A DNA stretch of 64,000 nt from Mansonella perstans (lineage: Eukaryota > Nematoda > Chromadorea > Rhabditida > Onchocercidae), in contig JBAMDO010000012.1 in assembly GCA_037074765.1 (NCBI GenBank), positions 248,001-312,000 on the forward strand, read 5' to 3'. Every line of letters starts with the position of its first letter. Within the stretch, counting starts at the first letter, position 1. The notes under the pieces are model-generated. The model saw only the letters and a list, made by a program, of their open reading frames with translations, was not told the origin of the DNA and ran no database searches. The position numbers and the translations under genes are program-made. Positions 11,801 through 24,600 of the stretch are shown here, one piece after another.

Positions 11801-12506
11801 ATGCAGATATCCCTTACAAGAAGTTAGTGAGTTAAACACCTCCCATTGCGCTCAACTACGATTGCGGTACTGATCCTCAAGAGCACCATTTGTCGGTGTC
11901 CTCTTTAAATTCTTGCTATCAAAGCTCTCTAAATTTATACCGTAATAGGTTACTAATATGGATGCTAATACATATGATAAAAATGAGTTTATTCTTCTGT
12001 TTTTGATCTGTTGAAATAAAATCATTACTTGGTATGCTGAAAATTGCTTTAAAGTACTGTGTTTAAATTAAAAAAGAAGGAAAACATACAGTACATATGG
12101 ATGTCAAAGTCAACGATGCAAATAGATCACAAAATCAACTTCTAAAATTCTCCTTTTTATTTTTCATTTTACAAATTTGCTGTTTCCATGACAGATTTTG
12201 CCATTTGAAGTTGAAATGGATCCATAGGGTAATTTTTTAGAATTTTTATTGATTTTGGGAATTTTCTAAAAAAAAAATTCTATGAATTACTGGGAGAAAA
12301 ATCTCATCAGTTATTAATCGTTGTGATCGAAAAACGTAAATGATTAGTTAAGGAAATGCAATTAAGAGCTATTCATTAACTTCCTACTTATTACTCCACT
12401 CTCCAGTTAATAATATCATGCTATTCTGAGAATACATTAATTGTTAAATTTCATTTCCATTTATTATTTCCTTACATTTATTTTCATCAATTATCGCTGA
12501 AAATCC

Positions 12507-12878
12507 TTAGTTTGTATTACAATGCAGTATAATTGATCGATTTTTAATCTTATAAACGGTAATAGAGACTGAAAATGTGAATATGAAAAGTGTGGTGAAA
12601 TAGAGAAAAGTGCTATCACCTGCTTCCCTTACACTTGTACCTGGTTCAGGTAGAAGGCCCTCTAATTTCAGGAGAATATTCCAAGTCTGTTTTGATACCA
12701 TATTTTTTATTTGTCTTACCTTATGTCGGCAACTTTTTCTTGTATCTTTCTTGTTTGTTGAAGTGTTTTTCATTGCACCATTATCAGCTTGCTCTTGCCA
12801 ATTTGAAGTGCCTTCCAGAAGAATCGAACAACGATTCTTTTGAACCGCTTCCTTCTTTTTTTGCTTCAATATGATCAC
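12507..12878 (-). other. coding-like minus-strand frame, unresolved
   Basis: A 123-codon open frame on the minus strand has varied, charged composition (NWQEQADNGAMKNTSTNKKD, then KSCRHK) followed by a good donor AAG|GTAAGA at about 12724. The part beyond that donor (KLEGLLPEPGTSVREAG) could be another exon or read-through. No start, acceptor or homology was found, so it may be one exon of an unknown gene or chance. Confidence 0.25.
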
Positions 12879-13436
12879 GTCAGAATATCTTTTCTTCTTT
12901 TGAGCTTATCCTTCGAGAGTGTTATTGGTGAGAGAATCGGTCATCTTTTGATATCCGTATTGGAATATCGGTTTATCAAAGGTAAATTTGAATAAGCAAA
13001 AGCTCTGCAGGAAACCAGAAGAATATTACAGAGGCAAACTTTTGATTTTTATCTTAAATGAAATTTAAAAACTTGGAAAGGAAAAATATATGACGCTTAC
13101 TTTTTAAGCTACAGATGTCAACAAATTTGTTTTTCGTTTTTACAAGCAAAGAAGTTAATATCGTCAAACATTTGGTCAATTTTAAAAATAGAAAGATATT
13201 GACGTCAGCGATAACCTCCACAATGAATTCAATATATTACTGATTGATTATTTGAGGTGAACTGACTGACTGGAAGGAAATTGCTCTATTTAGAGCGGAA
13301 TCTGTTCATAATTTAATCACTATCAACTGACTACCAACTGTTATAGTAAGTCTTATATTGTATTGTGTATTTCAGAAAATTAGCAAACTACTTTATTTTA
13401 TATTTAAAATGTTGTGAGTCAAATTTGATTTTAAAG

Positions 13437-13525
13437 TATCGTGTATTCAAAGATCTTCCGCAATTCGAACTCGAAATTGATTGTCCTTTCGAAATGCCGG
13501 CACCACAAAAATTAGGTCATTTTCT
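13437..13525 (+). other. coding-like fragment, unresolved
   Basis: A short plus-strand stretch translates to VFKDLPQFELEIDCPFEMPA, with protein-like composition unlike the surrounding AT-rich frames. I cannot find partner exons or a family. It may be a single exon of an unrecognised gene, or a relic. Confidence 0.2.
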
Positions 13526-14613
13526 TTTCTATGTGTTAATTTGTGCAGCTAAAGTGGATCAAAGTAATTGCGCATCACATCGTCGCCAATCTATTTAGCG
13601 TAATTATCATATGGATGATTAATAACGCTAAAATAGCTAAATGAAGCAATCGATTCAAAAAGTCAGAAAGTATAGAACTGTTTATTTGTACCAACAAGAC
13701 AACAAAGAGAAACAAAACATTCTCAAATGGCATCATTAATAACAGATCGAAACAGTGATTAAAGCTAGTAAATCTGAAAATAACTAAACTATCGCAGTTT
13801 GCAAACTTTTGTGGTAGTCGGATTTAACTTCTAACTTTAAATTCAAATATAAACTGACAAATTACGGTAACTGACACAGACACACATACACACATACACA
13901 AATACTGACGCACTGGGTGTAATTCATATTTCAATTCATATTTCAAGGAAATAAGTGCAATAAATAAAAACTCGAATTTGCAAAAAATAAACAAATTAAC
14001 TTGATAAGTTCCGAAGTACAACGCTTTCATGGCACATGCTGAATAATTATTAGCTGACGGGAATATTAGAAGGAGTAAATTAAGAACCGTAGGAATGGAG
14101 TTTATTAATTAATCTTGATTAACAATCAAATTGATCTATTGGATAATAATTCTTTTGCTGCATTTGAATATATGTCTATCTCATTTTGCTTTAATGAATC
14201 CTCTCAATTTGAACAATTCACTGCATTTTTTAAAGCTTTATGATTTTTTTTTTTGTTGAATGATAAAAGAAAAACACTGAGAGCTAAATGAAATAAAAAA
14301 ATCAATTAATATCTGAGAGAAATGGTTATTTTTTGTGGCTTTCTAGCCACAAAAAATGAGGAAATGAATGAAAAAGAGGAATGAAAAAAAAGCCATGCTT
14401 GCGAAATATTGGCAAAATATTTTTACCAATGAAAGTTTTTTTTTTGCAAATAATTTTTCTTGTAATAGCTTTTTCTTATAAATGTTCGTTTCTCGGGTAA
14501 AGCGTAGTAGATCAGTCAGTAGAGTTTTATGCATATAAACAGTATTTTGAATTAAATTCGAATACTGTTAATTACAAATAGCTGCATTATTAAATGATAT
14601 ATGTAGCAATGAT

Positions 14614-16205
14614 TCAACTGCCGGGCCTTTGTAAATCATTATTGAGTGGATTGAACATAGGCGGATACGAATAGGCGGCTGCAGCAGCATTACCTTGGGC
14701 ATAAGGATTGTAAATATCACCCTGATATGGATAGTACGGAGGTGCGCCAGTACCGGTTAAACTAAATCCGCATGCGGCATGTGTATGACTTGCGCCAGGC
14801 ATGTATGCAGCTGAAGGTTGTGCACCTAATGAATATGCCGATGACCAACCTGAAAAAAACGAGGTCTACTATGTTGTTTCATACAAACTTCACAGAAATC
14901 AAAATTTCTTTTAACTGTCCATCATTTTCGGCTTCCTTGAATAAGGAAGTCTTTAGACGATTAAACCTTGGGGAAGTATTTGTAAGTACCGAGATATCAG
15001 GCATATTAGCAGAGAATAATTCTACCTAAACAACTATCAAGTAAAATCAACTTTTTCTTATTACTGCTGGAAATCACATCCTTTTTTCTAACTGAATTAT
15101 CTCGATCGTATTATCGAATCTTAAATTCTTCGTTAACTAAAAAATCAATAGTCCTGAAAGTATAATATAATCGAAAGTTATGAAGGATCGAAATAAGTAA
15201 CGACACCTCTTTCTGACTATTCACAAGAGGAAATCAGGGACATGAAAGTACGAAACATTAAATTTGGATAGAGGACGAACATACCGGCTAAGTTTGCTGC
15301 ATGTGTCGGGCACACTGTTCTCAACGAATACTCCTCCTTCATTGTATTTTCTGAACTGCAAAATTAATTTTTAAACATTTTTCAATTTTTGAGATTTTTC
15401 CATATTCCTAGCAACTCAAGTGATTTAATAAATGGAACATATGAGCAAACTTGAACAGCTCTACGAACTTGCAATGAAAATTACACTTACATATTTCTGG
15501 TTTTTAGGTTAAATTCCGCAGTTCCTGGAATTACAAGCGGTGAAATACTTTTCTGTACATTTGATTCACCCTTGTTTGGCTCTGGAGGAGGTGTTTCTGT
15601 ATGACTGCTGCATCGATCATGATTGTGTCGAACTTGCATCATCCGTTTTTGTTGTCGATCTTTTGCTCGACGATTTTTGAACCATACCTTTCGTATGGAA
15701 ACATCATAAGTTATAAAACAAAATTAAACTAAATTCCTGTTGATAATTGAAATGAAATTATGATAAGAATTTGAATTAAATTTAACTCGCATCATTGAAA
15801 ACGAGAAAAATTAAAGGAACAATCTAAAGCATTCTACCTGAATTCGAGACTCTTGAAGTCCGATTTTTTCTGCAATTTGTTCACGATGATAAACATCGGG
15901 ATAATGGGTTTGCTTAAACACTGATTCAAGATAAGACAGCTGCATAGGGTTAAATGTTGTTCGTTCCCGTCGTCCTGTTGCTTTACGATTTTGATCACTA
16001 AATTTATATTTTATAATTTAACAAGATGAAACATTTTAATTCTTCCGTCTCATATCATTTCAATTATATATAAAGAGAAGAAAAATCACTTAGATGTTGT
16101 ACTGGCTGATGGATTCAGATATCCCGAAAACACAGGCGTCGAAGAATATGCGAACGACGGTTGCGGTCCAAAAATATTATATGGATATGGACCATTACTC
16201 ACCAT
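14614..16205 (-). CDS. Otx-type (K50) PRD-like homeobox protein, copy A
   Basis: Five minus-strand exons join in phase: 16205-16090, 15997-15838, 15687-15491, 15355-15285 and 14849-14614, for 259 residues. A homeodomain occupies about residues 47-106. It has L16, F20, YPDV at 25-28, W48, F49, K50, N51 and R53; the recognition helix reads [16 protein letters not shown]. Lys at position 50 with RRERTTF at the start is the Otx/Gsc/Pitx DNA-binding class (TAATCC-type sites), and the following RQQ favours an Otx-like protein. The intron falls between homeodomain residues 46 and 47, a position typical of PRD-class genes. The last exon is Tyr/Pro-rich with a short poly-Ala (NAAAAAYSY), a likely transactivation region. 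A closely similar gene lies at 30937-33004 on the same strand. I cannot assign a nematode ceh name. The product is a nuclear transcription factor, probably neuronal or developmental by family. Confidence 0.9.
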
Positions 16206-16258
16206 CGATTTACATCAATATTGCTTGCTGTAATGCTTGCTCTAAAATCTTCCTGAGC

Positions 16259-16260
16259 CT
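16259..16260 (-). other. candidate trans-splice acceptor, homeobox A
   Basis: On the minus strand TTTCAG ends here, 53 bases upstream of the start codon at 16205. It could receive a spliced leader or end a 5' UTR intron. Confidence 0.4.
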
Positions 16261-18451
16261 GAAACATTTATTCATGTTCTACAAACGAAGTAACATAAAA
16301 CGTAGAAACTTCCATATGCACTATCTCAAACTAACACCAATTCGAACATTGCACCATCTTAAATTGAAATTAAGCTTGTACGTAACTAAAATATCTAATA
16401 TACCATATCCAAATTAATGCCAACTTGAATCCGTTTTAAAAAATTAATGACAGAATCTAAGATACTGCACAGAGCAACATGTACATGACACAAGGTACCG
16501 AGCAGAAAATAATTCAACAGTGCAAGCTCACTGCGAACCTGCCATTTCCGAATCAGTTTTGGTCATTAGGAATCAAACTTCTAGAAGGTATAGAAATATT
16601 GGGATATTAAGTCCACAAATGGAAAAGTGAAAGATTCAATTTTCTATTCTAGAATTCAACTAATTAACCATAATATGGAACTAAACAAAGCGATTTGAAA
16701 TTTAAGATTGAAAATTGCATTTCAGATGATTGCACTTAAAGGTGGAGACTTTTTGCTCTTCTTAATAATTAAGACTAAAACAAAAAGCTTAGATCTTACA
16801 AGATGACCTCTGGTCTCAGATTTTCGTAGGTTAAAATAATTTTTTGACCCAAGAGATCCCACAATCAAAGCTGACACGCCCAAAACGAAGTGAATGAGTG
16901 GGGCGCATTCCTCGACCACGCCCAGAGATATATTCTACGGCACCGTATGACAATAAACACCGACAGCATCCTAGACGGGGCATTCAAGTAGTCTAATACT
17001 CAGGAAAAACAATAAGTGGAAAGTTATCAACCTTATCAGAAAGGAAAGTCACAGCAACAGCCAAAACTAGAGTCTTTTCGATAAAGGACTGTGATACGAT
17101 GATGGTTAGGCTATGAATTCTCCGTAGTAGAAATGAACTCTGTACTTGAAGTACATTGAGTCAATTGTTTTAGAAAGAAAGCAATTTAAATAATTTTATT
17201 TTGAAAAGATCAAGGAAGATTATCGTTTCCTTAGAACATGAAAAAAAAAAGTGAAAATAGGCAATTGGACGCAACATAACGTTAACGCTTGTGGAATATC
17301 AGTTAATGACAGTAAACAATCAAAAGTTGTTCAAGGTAATAATTCAGCTAAAATTTCCATTTTTAATTAATTTCCTTTAATTTAGATAAAGCTAAAGTTA
17401 AACATTATCAGAATGGGTAAAATATCAATAAGTCTAAAAGAAATCACTGGTTTACTTCTTCTAATTAATCAATTCTTCAATGTCGCAATTAATTACCTTG
17501 CAGAAGTTTTAATCCAATGATTTTGAAAATAATTTATGATTATATATAATTATAATGGTTTCATCACATTGCCTTACAATCATTACTTACGTAATATAGT
17601 AAATACGGTTTATCTGATATGATGATGATTGATGGGATAACGGAAGGATTTATACTTTGTAGAATGACAGTAGATTCTAAGGTGTTAGTTATTTTCTTTC
17701 TCTTTTTCTCAATGGAAATAGCCGTTAGTGCGGGATGATTACGGGTTTCACATGTAAAAAAAACAATAGTAGGAATAATATACCCCGCAGAGCATATCAG
17801 CCGCATTCATATCCTTTTCCACGTCACTGAACAGCGCGAATTGTGATGAAGTGTGATTGAATATGCTATCCAAAAAATAAAACTTTTATAAACTCACCTT
17901 ATAGTTTGACATAATAAGTAAACATTGTCAAAATTTTCTAATATGGCTCGAATTTAAGCTTTGCTAAATCCATTTTTCTACTCTTTTAGATACATTGAAG
18001 ATTGACGAACATAATTTCAAATTAATTGCTTTAACTTATTAACAGTTCCAAACAAAGTTTAAGATAAGTTAGTGAATGTAAATTTATTTCAAATGACTAC
18101 ACTCAAAAGAAAAGTAAGGGTTGACTTATAATATATGCTATATCAAGGAGAAATCAAACACTTTAGACTTGCTGTAAAAAAAGGAAAAGGAAATGAAAAA
18201 AAAAGAAGAGGAAATAAAAAAAAAAACCGCAGTGATAAGAACATTAAGAAAGCAAGAGAGCGTTTCATATTCTGAATGTTTTGAAGTTAAAAGAAAATAC
18301 AAATATGCAGGTCAATAAATTAATCGTCCACAATTGAAATATGCCAAAGCTTTAAATTATTATGAAGTTGCAAATTTGATTGAAAACCATGAAAAATTAA
18401 ATCACTCATCCGCTCGAGTGATCATTAAATGATCATTTTATCATAAATATT
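16261..18451. other. upstream region of homeobox A
   Basis: About 2.2 kb without a recognisable gene. The part at 16790-17000 is less AT-rich than its surroundings, which suggests either an old repeat or regulatory DNA. An Sm-like AATTTTTTGA at about 16840 was considered as part of an snRNA and not supported. Confidence 0.4.
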
Positions 18452-18712
18452 TCAGTTGTCAAAGCGAATACCAAATGTGTCATGCACGTTTCCATTATTT
18501 TTGATCATATCGAAGCAGAATTCCTGAGTGACATGAGGAGGTAAATTAGTGGGATAATCCGGCTGCAGCAAAATTAGGAAACTCTTAATTGGTCTGAACA
18601 ATTTGCACTGTATCTGTAATATAAAAGGTGCAAGTTGATTGAGGTAGGGATGCCTTTGATGTTTAGCAAATGGCATAAAGGCAGGTGTAGTACCAGGAAT
18701 CCGCCTCTTCAA
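18452..18712 (-). other. coding-like minus-strand exon, unidentified
   Basis: An 86-codon frame ends in a natural stop and its last 38 codons look protein-coding: PDYPTNLPPHVTQEF, then CFDMIKNNGNVHDTFGIRFD. A TTTTGCTGCAG acceptor precedes PDYPT at about 18563, so the real exon may be only 18562-18452; the rest of the frame could be read-through or an earlier exon (TATTACAG also occurs at about 18616). No upstream partner or start was found and I recognise no family. Confidence 0.35.
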
Positions 18713-19314
18713 CAGTGGCAGTTAAAGTGAAGGTAATTTTGAGAGAAAAATGAATCCCTATCAAAATCGTAGATCTCAGATCAACGGATGGATGCCTCTC
18801 TAATCGGAAATTGATAATTGCTCACACCTCTTTTAGCAGTCATTGTAAATGTGTCGCTTTTGACAAATGACAGATATTTTAGCCGAAGGGTAGTGAGAAA
18901 GATAAAAAGCTTCTGACACTGAAATTTCACAGAAACATTGTGGCGGTGTTAGCGATTGCGCAAGGGAGATAATATCTGGATGATATTTCCGAAAATTAAA
19001 TTGTGACAGGAAAAAATTCCCAAAACTGTTGAAAAGTCTTGAAAGTTATTGACAATAAGCATTATGATACCATTAAATTTTTCTGGAAAGAAAATTCAGT
19101 AAATTTTTCAATTTGAAATAAAGGGATGCTAAAAATTCTGTTTTCATTGGAATACTAACTCTATTTATCACTATAATACTCTTTTCGAACTAATATGTTA
19201 TGGTCAAAAATTTATCTGAAGAGGAGAGGAGGAAACGAGATGAAAAATATCCTTGATGGCTAACAATTTTGAGATTATCCTATTCCATCTCAAATTTCAT
19301 GGTCTCGAAAATGG
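18713..19314. other. intergenic, no gene seen
   Basis: No coding exon or RNA gene recognised. The stretch separates two unidentified coding-like fragments on opposite strands. Confidence 0.4.
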
Positions 19315-19320
19315 TTGCAG

Positions 19321-19524
19321 GTGGCATTCGTTATGAATTCGTTATGCAAGTCTTACAAGGACTGTAGACGACATCGTACTTTTAAACACAAATTGTTAGG
19401 TGCTGGAAATCAAGAGGGTCCAGGATATAAATCTCAGGATGGAAGAGAGCTCTGCGATTATGGCAATCTACAACTCGATTTCCTGCTTGGGGAAAATGGT
19501 CAGATATCGCAAACTCAGTTGTGA
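19321..19524 (+). other. coding-like plus-strand exon, unidentified
   Basis: After GGTTGCAG the frame reads VAFVMNSLCKSYKDCRRH, then LLGAGNQEGPGYKSQDGREL, and ends at TGA after GENGQISQTQL. Composition is protein-like and GC content is higher than its neighbours. No upstream exon or start was identified. It could be the last exon of a small unknown gene or a pseudogene fragment. Confidence 0.3.
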
Positions 19525-21685
19525 AATTCGGAGAAGACAATGCAAATATATTAGCACATAAGAATATGGAACTGAAATTACATACAAATAAATAATACCT
19601 TCAAATTAATTTCAAATTATAAAAATTTTAGCTGCGTTTTAATAATAAGTATACTATAATGCTTCTCACACCGATGAAGTTCTTCTTAAGATAAAAAAGT
19701 TCTACAGTTGAAGGTATAATTAAGAAGTTAATTTGTATTAGTGGACATTCTATGCTGAAAATTCAGAATTCGAAATACTAACTGTGAATTGCGTCGTTAG
19801 CAGTTGTTACTTACAATTAATTGAAGCAAAAATAAAATTTGTAGAGATGTGTAGTTAAGTATTGAGATACCTCATAATTCATAATTGAGATTAATGTATG
19901 GAACAATGGACGGTGAGGTAAAGTTTATTAGCATAATTGAAATGTGAAACTGAGCAGAAAGTTGAAAGCATGGAGTAAATGAAGATAAATGGGAAATAGA
20001 TTTTGAAACAATAATAATTGGCGTCACTGTGGTGAAGAAGAAAATAGAATATGCATTCCTCCAGGCATCCAGAAGTCTACATAATAAACGAAGAAGTGAA
20101 AATGACTACATATTTGCTAATCCTGACTGATGGGTCAATCAATTAGAAAAGTGTTTCATAGATTTGAAAAAGTAATAATAGTTCGATCCAAGACTTGCCG
20201 TCATCATAATTAGATTATCCGTAATTAATCGCTGTGTGAAGTTGCCGATTACTGTAATGCACTTTGAATGGAAAACCTTCATTTTTGAAAATTCCATTAA
20301 TAATCGTCTGGGAGAATTCAGTGGCGTCGATATGACCTCATCAAAATTACTAAGAGCAAAAAACTACCATTTTAAATTGTGGGCACTTTAATTATGACCT
20401 CTCATAGAATTCTTGATTTTTAAAAGATTAGTTTTTTGTTTGCTGATCCTTCTTATCGAAATTGACTGATCTTCCTCATCGAAATGATAACTTTTTTTTT
20501 CTTTTGCTTGACTAAGTATTTCTAAATAGTATTAAGTTTACTAACTTTTCAAATTGAGTGATAGCAGTAATTGGTTGATGATTCGGTGAAGAAATGTACA
20601 CAACTAATGTACAGACAATAGATGTGTGAACAAACTGACGCAAGGATTATTTCCGGAATTTGATGTAACATTCATGGCAATGATACATATTTTCGAGGAT
20701 AATATATAGGAAATATGGCGCAATAATTTTTTTGCTTCACATCGAATCTCGTGTAACTTCCTTCTTCTATTTCCATCAAAACGCAACTAACTTTTGACTC
20801 ATGTAACGGTGGTAAACACTAGTTCTGATTCTGAAAGTAAACAAACTTTCTCTCTGTTAATTTCCCTAAAGTTTACTGCTTTCTAAAAACGATGAAGAGA
20901 AATGTGTAATTCTCGACAACATATAGCATGAATTGACACTTTCCCAAGGGAATCATAGCTGAAACAATTAAGCTATAGACAAAATTACTGAAATATATGT
21001 CTTAACTCACTGTGAATCAAATGATAATTGATGTTAAACGGTCTTAAAATCACTTCTTACTGTTATGAATTGAGTAAGGAAAGATAAGAAGAGAAATTTT
21101 GCGGTGAAGATGTGAAATAAATGAATAAACAATTAATACATAACAAACCCCTGAAATGAACATCTAAACTTTTTAATTTGAAATTTGATTTACATTCAAG
21201 TAATGTTCTAACGAATCTACAAAGCTTTGCTGGGCAAAAAACTTTCGAGTTAAAATTTTTGACGCAATTTTAAAATCTTACTCGACTTGTTACATCAATT
21301 AAATGTCATCCTTAACCTACCAACTTTTTAACTAACCAAGGTAACTCTCTCTTAATATAAATGTATTGGAGGTTCGAAGTGAAACCAGCGCTTTTCATAG
21401 TGTCATCGTTGCATCATTAATTGCTAGGAAATTGAACTTAAAAATCTGGGAGCGCGGGGGTGAGGATTTGGCATGAAATAGGAGGTTCGAGGTAAAGAAT
21501 AAATAAATGAGACACTAAACTATTTTACTGGTGATTTAAGCGGCATTTTGAATATAACTGAATTTATCTTACTGTGTCTATTTATGATGATACTCGTTAA
21601 AATGTTAAAATGCAGTACTTTTTTTTTTGCTTCTAGTGTGAAATTTACTGTGATGTGAGTAAATGATATGAAATCATTGATTTAT
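19525..21685. other. intergenic upstream of MED24
   Basis: About 2.2 kb with no exon I can support. Presumably it contains the MED24 promoter near its right end. Confidence 0.5.
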
Positions 21686-21687
21686 AG
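21686..21687 (+). other. candidate trans-splice acceptor, MED24
   Basis: TTTATAG ends 11 bp upstream of the MED24 ATG at 21699. No upstream coding exon fits, so spliced-leader addition is likely. Confidence 0.5.
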
Positions 21688-21698
21688 TTTGTATCTCA

Positions 21699-24600
21699 AT
21701 GGGGGTGGTAAATGAGGACAAGCAACAGACGGATATGGGCTGGATAACAAGCCTAGTAACCCGTGTTTACGCTGAAGGGTTATCATCAGTTGAATTTGGT
21801 GCTATATTGAAAAAGCGCATACAAACGTCTGGTTGCAATGAACAGCAATGCAGAACCATCGCTTGTAAATTTTTAATGTTTAAATTTAATATGAAATTAC
21901 TGTCTTATGTGCTTCTTCTGGACGAATTGACAATTTTTTTTTTTAAAAAAAGTATATTGTTAATATATCTGATAACATTGGTATCATTTTAATTAGAACT
22001 GTATAAGATAAGCACATCGTAGGATCTGTTGATTTATTCTCTCTCACTAATGTGAATAGCAAATTTAGCGATGCTTCTTCGCTTTGCTACGGCATCAGTA
22101 ACACCTGATCAACGAATGCTTACCTGTCTGGAAGCTCTGGTGAAGGCAGAGGTATTTATTGTTTTCTTTTTTTTTTTCATCTGTTTTACTGGCTATTTTA
22201 CTAGATTGTTCAATTTCTTGTGGTTTTTTTTGCCTTGATATATTTCATACCATTGAGTAATTTGTTAGAAAATATAAGAAAATAATTCTGGTGAAGAAAA
22301 AATGACAGAAATTAAGAATTCATTAGTTACAATTGATTTGGCATATTGAATTTGATTAATTTCCAGATACTTCGATGGGCTCTTTTCATTGAAGTGGTCG
22401 CTGAGTTTCGGCAATTTTCACGTGAATATTGCATTGAAGCTCTAGCTACGATTTTGCGAAATTCAGTTCCTCTGCTGAAGTATTGTTTCAGTATTGTTAC
22501 ATTGTTCTTGCTTTCAAGTTTTTGATGTTCCAACGAAAATGCACCAGTTCGAGTTCGATTCCTTGAATTGGGTAATTATTAATTTTCTAGGTGCAATTAT
22601 ACATCGGAGAAAGAATGTTTGGAATTATCGGGGTCATTGATGACTGTTTTAAATTGGTGCTTACTGGCTTTAGAATACTCCTTAAAAAATGAAAATAAAC
22701 GAAGTACTCAAGCACTTATTCATTGTGCTTGTGCCTATGCAAATAGCAAATTTGTTCGTGCTTTGCTCTACATTCACGAACACATTGGTGCAGGTTAGTG
22801 CTATGATTTCCTAAATTTTTTTCGATTCACTTTTCATTTCTCTTATCGTATATTCAAGTTATTGTTTTTTGTAAGAAAATATGTTCGTTTTCTTATTTAC
22901 CATGTGTTCAGTGCTGTTTTGAAATAAATGACCATCACTTAATCATAAAATTGTTCTTGAAAATATTTCTTAAATCTCTTTGCCACTTCTTTTGCTCAGT
23001 TAGCTAATTATTCAATTGCTTTGTTTCAATGACAAGCTTCCTTTTCCATCTTCTCAAATTTTTCAAATTTATCTGTCCAGAAGTCCAGAACTTTTGCACT
23101 TTTTTACTGGGATTTACAAGCCTTAGATCATTTTAATTTAATTCATCCAACATGGAAATCCTGATATATTTAGACAGTTAATCTGGTCATTTGTTTTCAG
23201 AAAGTGTAAATTATGTCGTAGAAGCAGCTGTTTCATTTACGCAAAGTTATCCTGATTGCGAAGAGTTAAAAACAATGACTGAAGCTTTACAGCAGTTTGG
23301 CACTTCGCCGGCAGAACGAATCGAGGACAATCTTGGTGGCTTAGTGAAACAGGTAGTGCGCCTTTGAATTATGAAAGTGTCATTTATTCATAGTGTACTA
23401 TTCATTTTCAAAGTTAGAATTACAAAGCGAGATATTATTTAATCGGTTGGAAGTTGTTAGTATAGTTAATCGGTTTATTCGTGTTGAAATTTCCGGAAAA
23501 TGAATTTTTAGTCACATCCGGCGATCCTGACTTTGGTTTCGGTTTTCGAAGGATTCAGAATGACGAAGAAGGTGGATCAAATGGCGGATTCTTTTTTCGA
23601 GCTTGCTGAAATCCTTGAATTTCCATTCCCAAAAATGTTTGAGGACATGATAAGAGCGTCTCTATTGATTATGGTATAGTTTGCATTTTTATTAAGATTG
23701 GTTTGTGCAGTTATTACTACAAGGAAGATGTGCATTTTTTTAGCTTGATGCTAATGAATCATTGGGTGAAGAGCTTGTAGCATCTCAGGCGTTTTACTAC
23801 GTAAAACTTCCACAGATTGTAAAGCATCTATTAATTCTCGGTGCCCCGCTTGACAGTTTGGTCACTGCGCTTGATACGATTTGCGAAAACAAGACTCTTT
23901 TGAATCAGGTAAATTCCATTTTGTATTAAATGTTGTGCCTTACAATTTGTAATATATATTAGTCAATATGTAAAGAATTGAAGGATGATTTAGTTAATTA
24001 ACTGTTTTTCGTTTACAATGTTATAGTGACTATTGATTCTAGATATCCTCTAAATCTTAAATCGCTTATTTTTTAGCCATAAAACCAGTAGTTTTAGTTG
24101 TATCTCTCAGGTTGATATGAAAATGAAGACAAATACATTCCAACATCTGCTGGAACAGATGGCCGCAGCAGGTGTCATCGATGAGAGCGTTCTGAAAAGC
24201 TTGCTTGAAAAAAGGTATTTATATTAAAAGTAGAATAGAACATGTAAACTTTAATGAGTCACAAAGTATCACTCTTTAGTTTTTATTTTCGTCGCTTTTT
24301 CGACTTAAACTCCAACTTGCATTTTATGAATGTTAATATTGCAGTGAAAGAAATCTTTATAAGCCGTATTGTTTGCCATCGATCAGAAGTTGACTGACGA
24401 AGATGCTCACCTAGGAGAATTTCTCTTTGCAAAGTGTTTGTTCATCTTAATTTTACAGATCTCAGTATTGGCCGGAACTTTTCCAGATGCTTGCGCAAAC
24501 TTCTACGACACCTGTGCATCAGCCACTTATTTTGCGAGCAAATTCAGCAAAAATGGCTGTAGATAAGGTTTTTTTTTTATATTATTGTCTCCGTTTTGTA

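Larger units (their letters stand above)
8860..14613. other. 5.7 kb with little or no gene content
   Basis: No multi-exon gene could be built on either strand. Two coding-like fragments (minus 12680-12890 and plus about 13437-13520) are listed separately. There is a short CA-rich run near 13876-13905. The stretch lies 3' of the first homeobox gene and 3' of the CHCHD4-like gene, so regulatory elements or very diverged genes are possible. Confidence 0.45.

Noticed and set aside
16790..17000. Possible U-snRNA with Sm-like site AATTTTTTGA
   Set aside because: No flanking stem-loop pattern or conserved snRNA sequence (U1, U2, U4, U5 or SL RNA) was recognised.
21370..21490. GGTTCGAAG and GGTTCGAGG words resembling tRNA B-boxes
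   Set aside because: No A-box or cloverleaf stems at the right distance on either strand.
22506..22580. Extra MED24 exon reading DVPTKMHQFEFDSLNW
   Set aside because: No phase-compatible donor and acceptor exist for it. Joining 22479 directly to 22591 restores phase and the match to human MED24.
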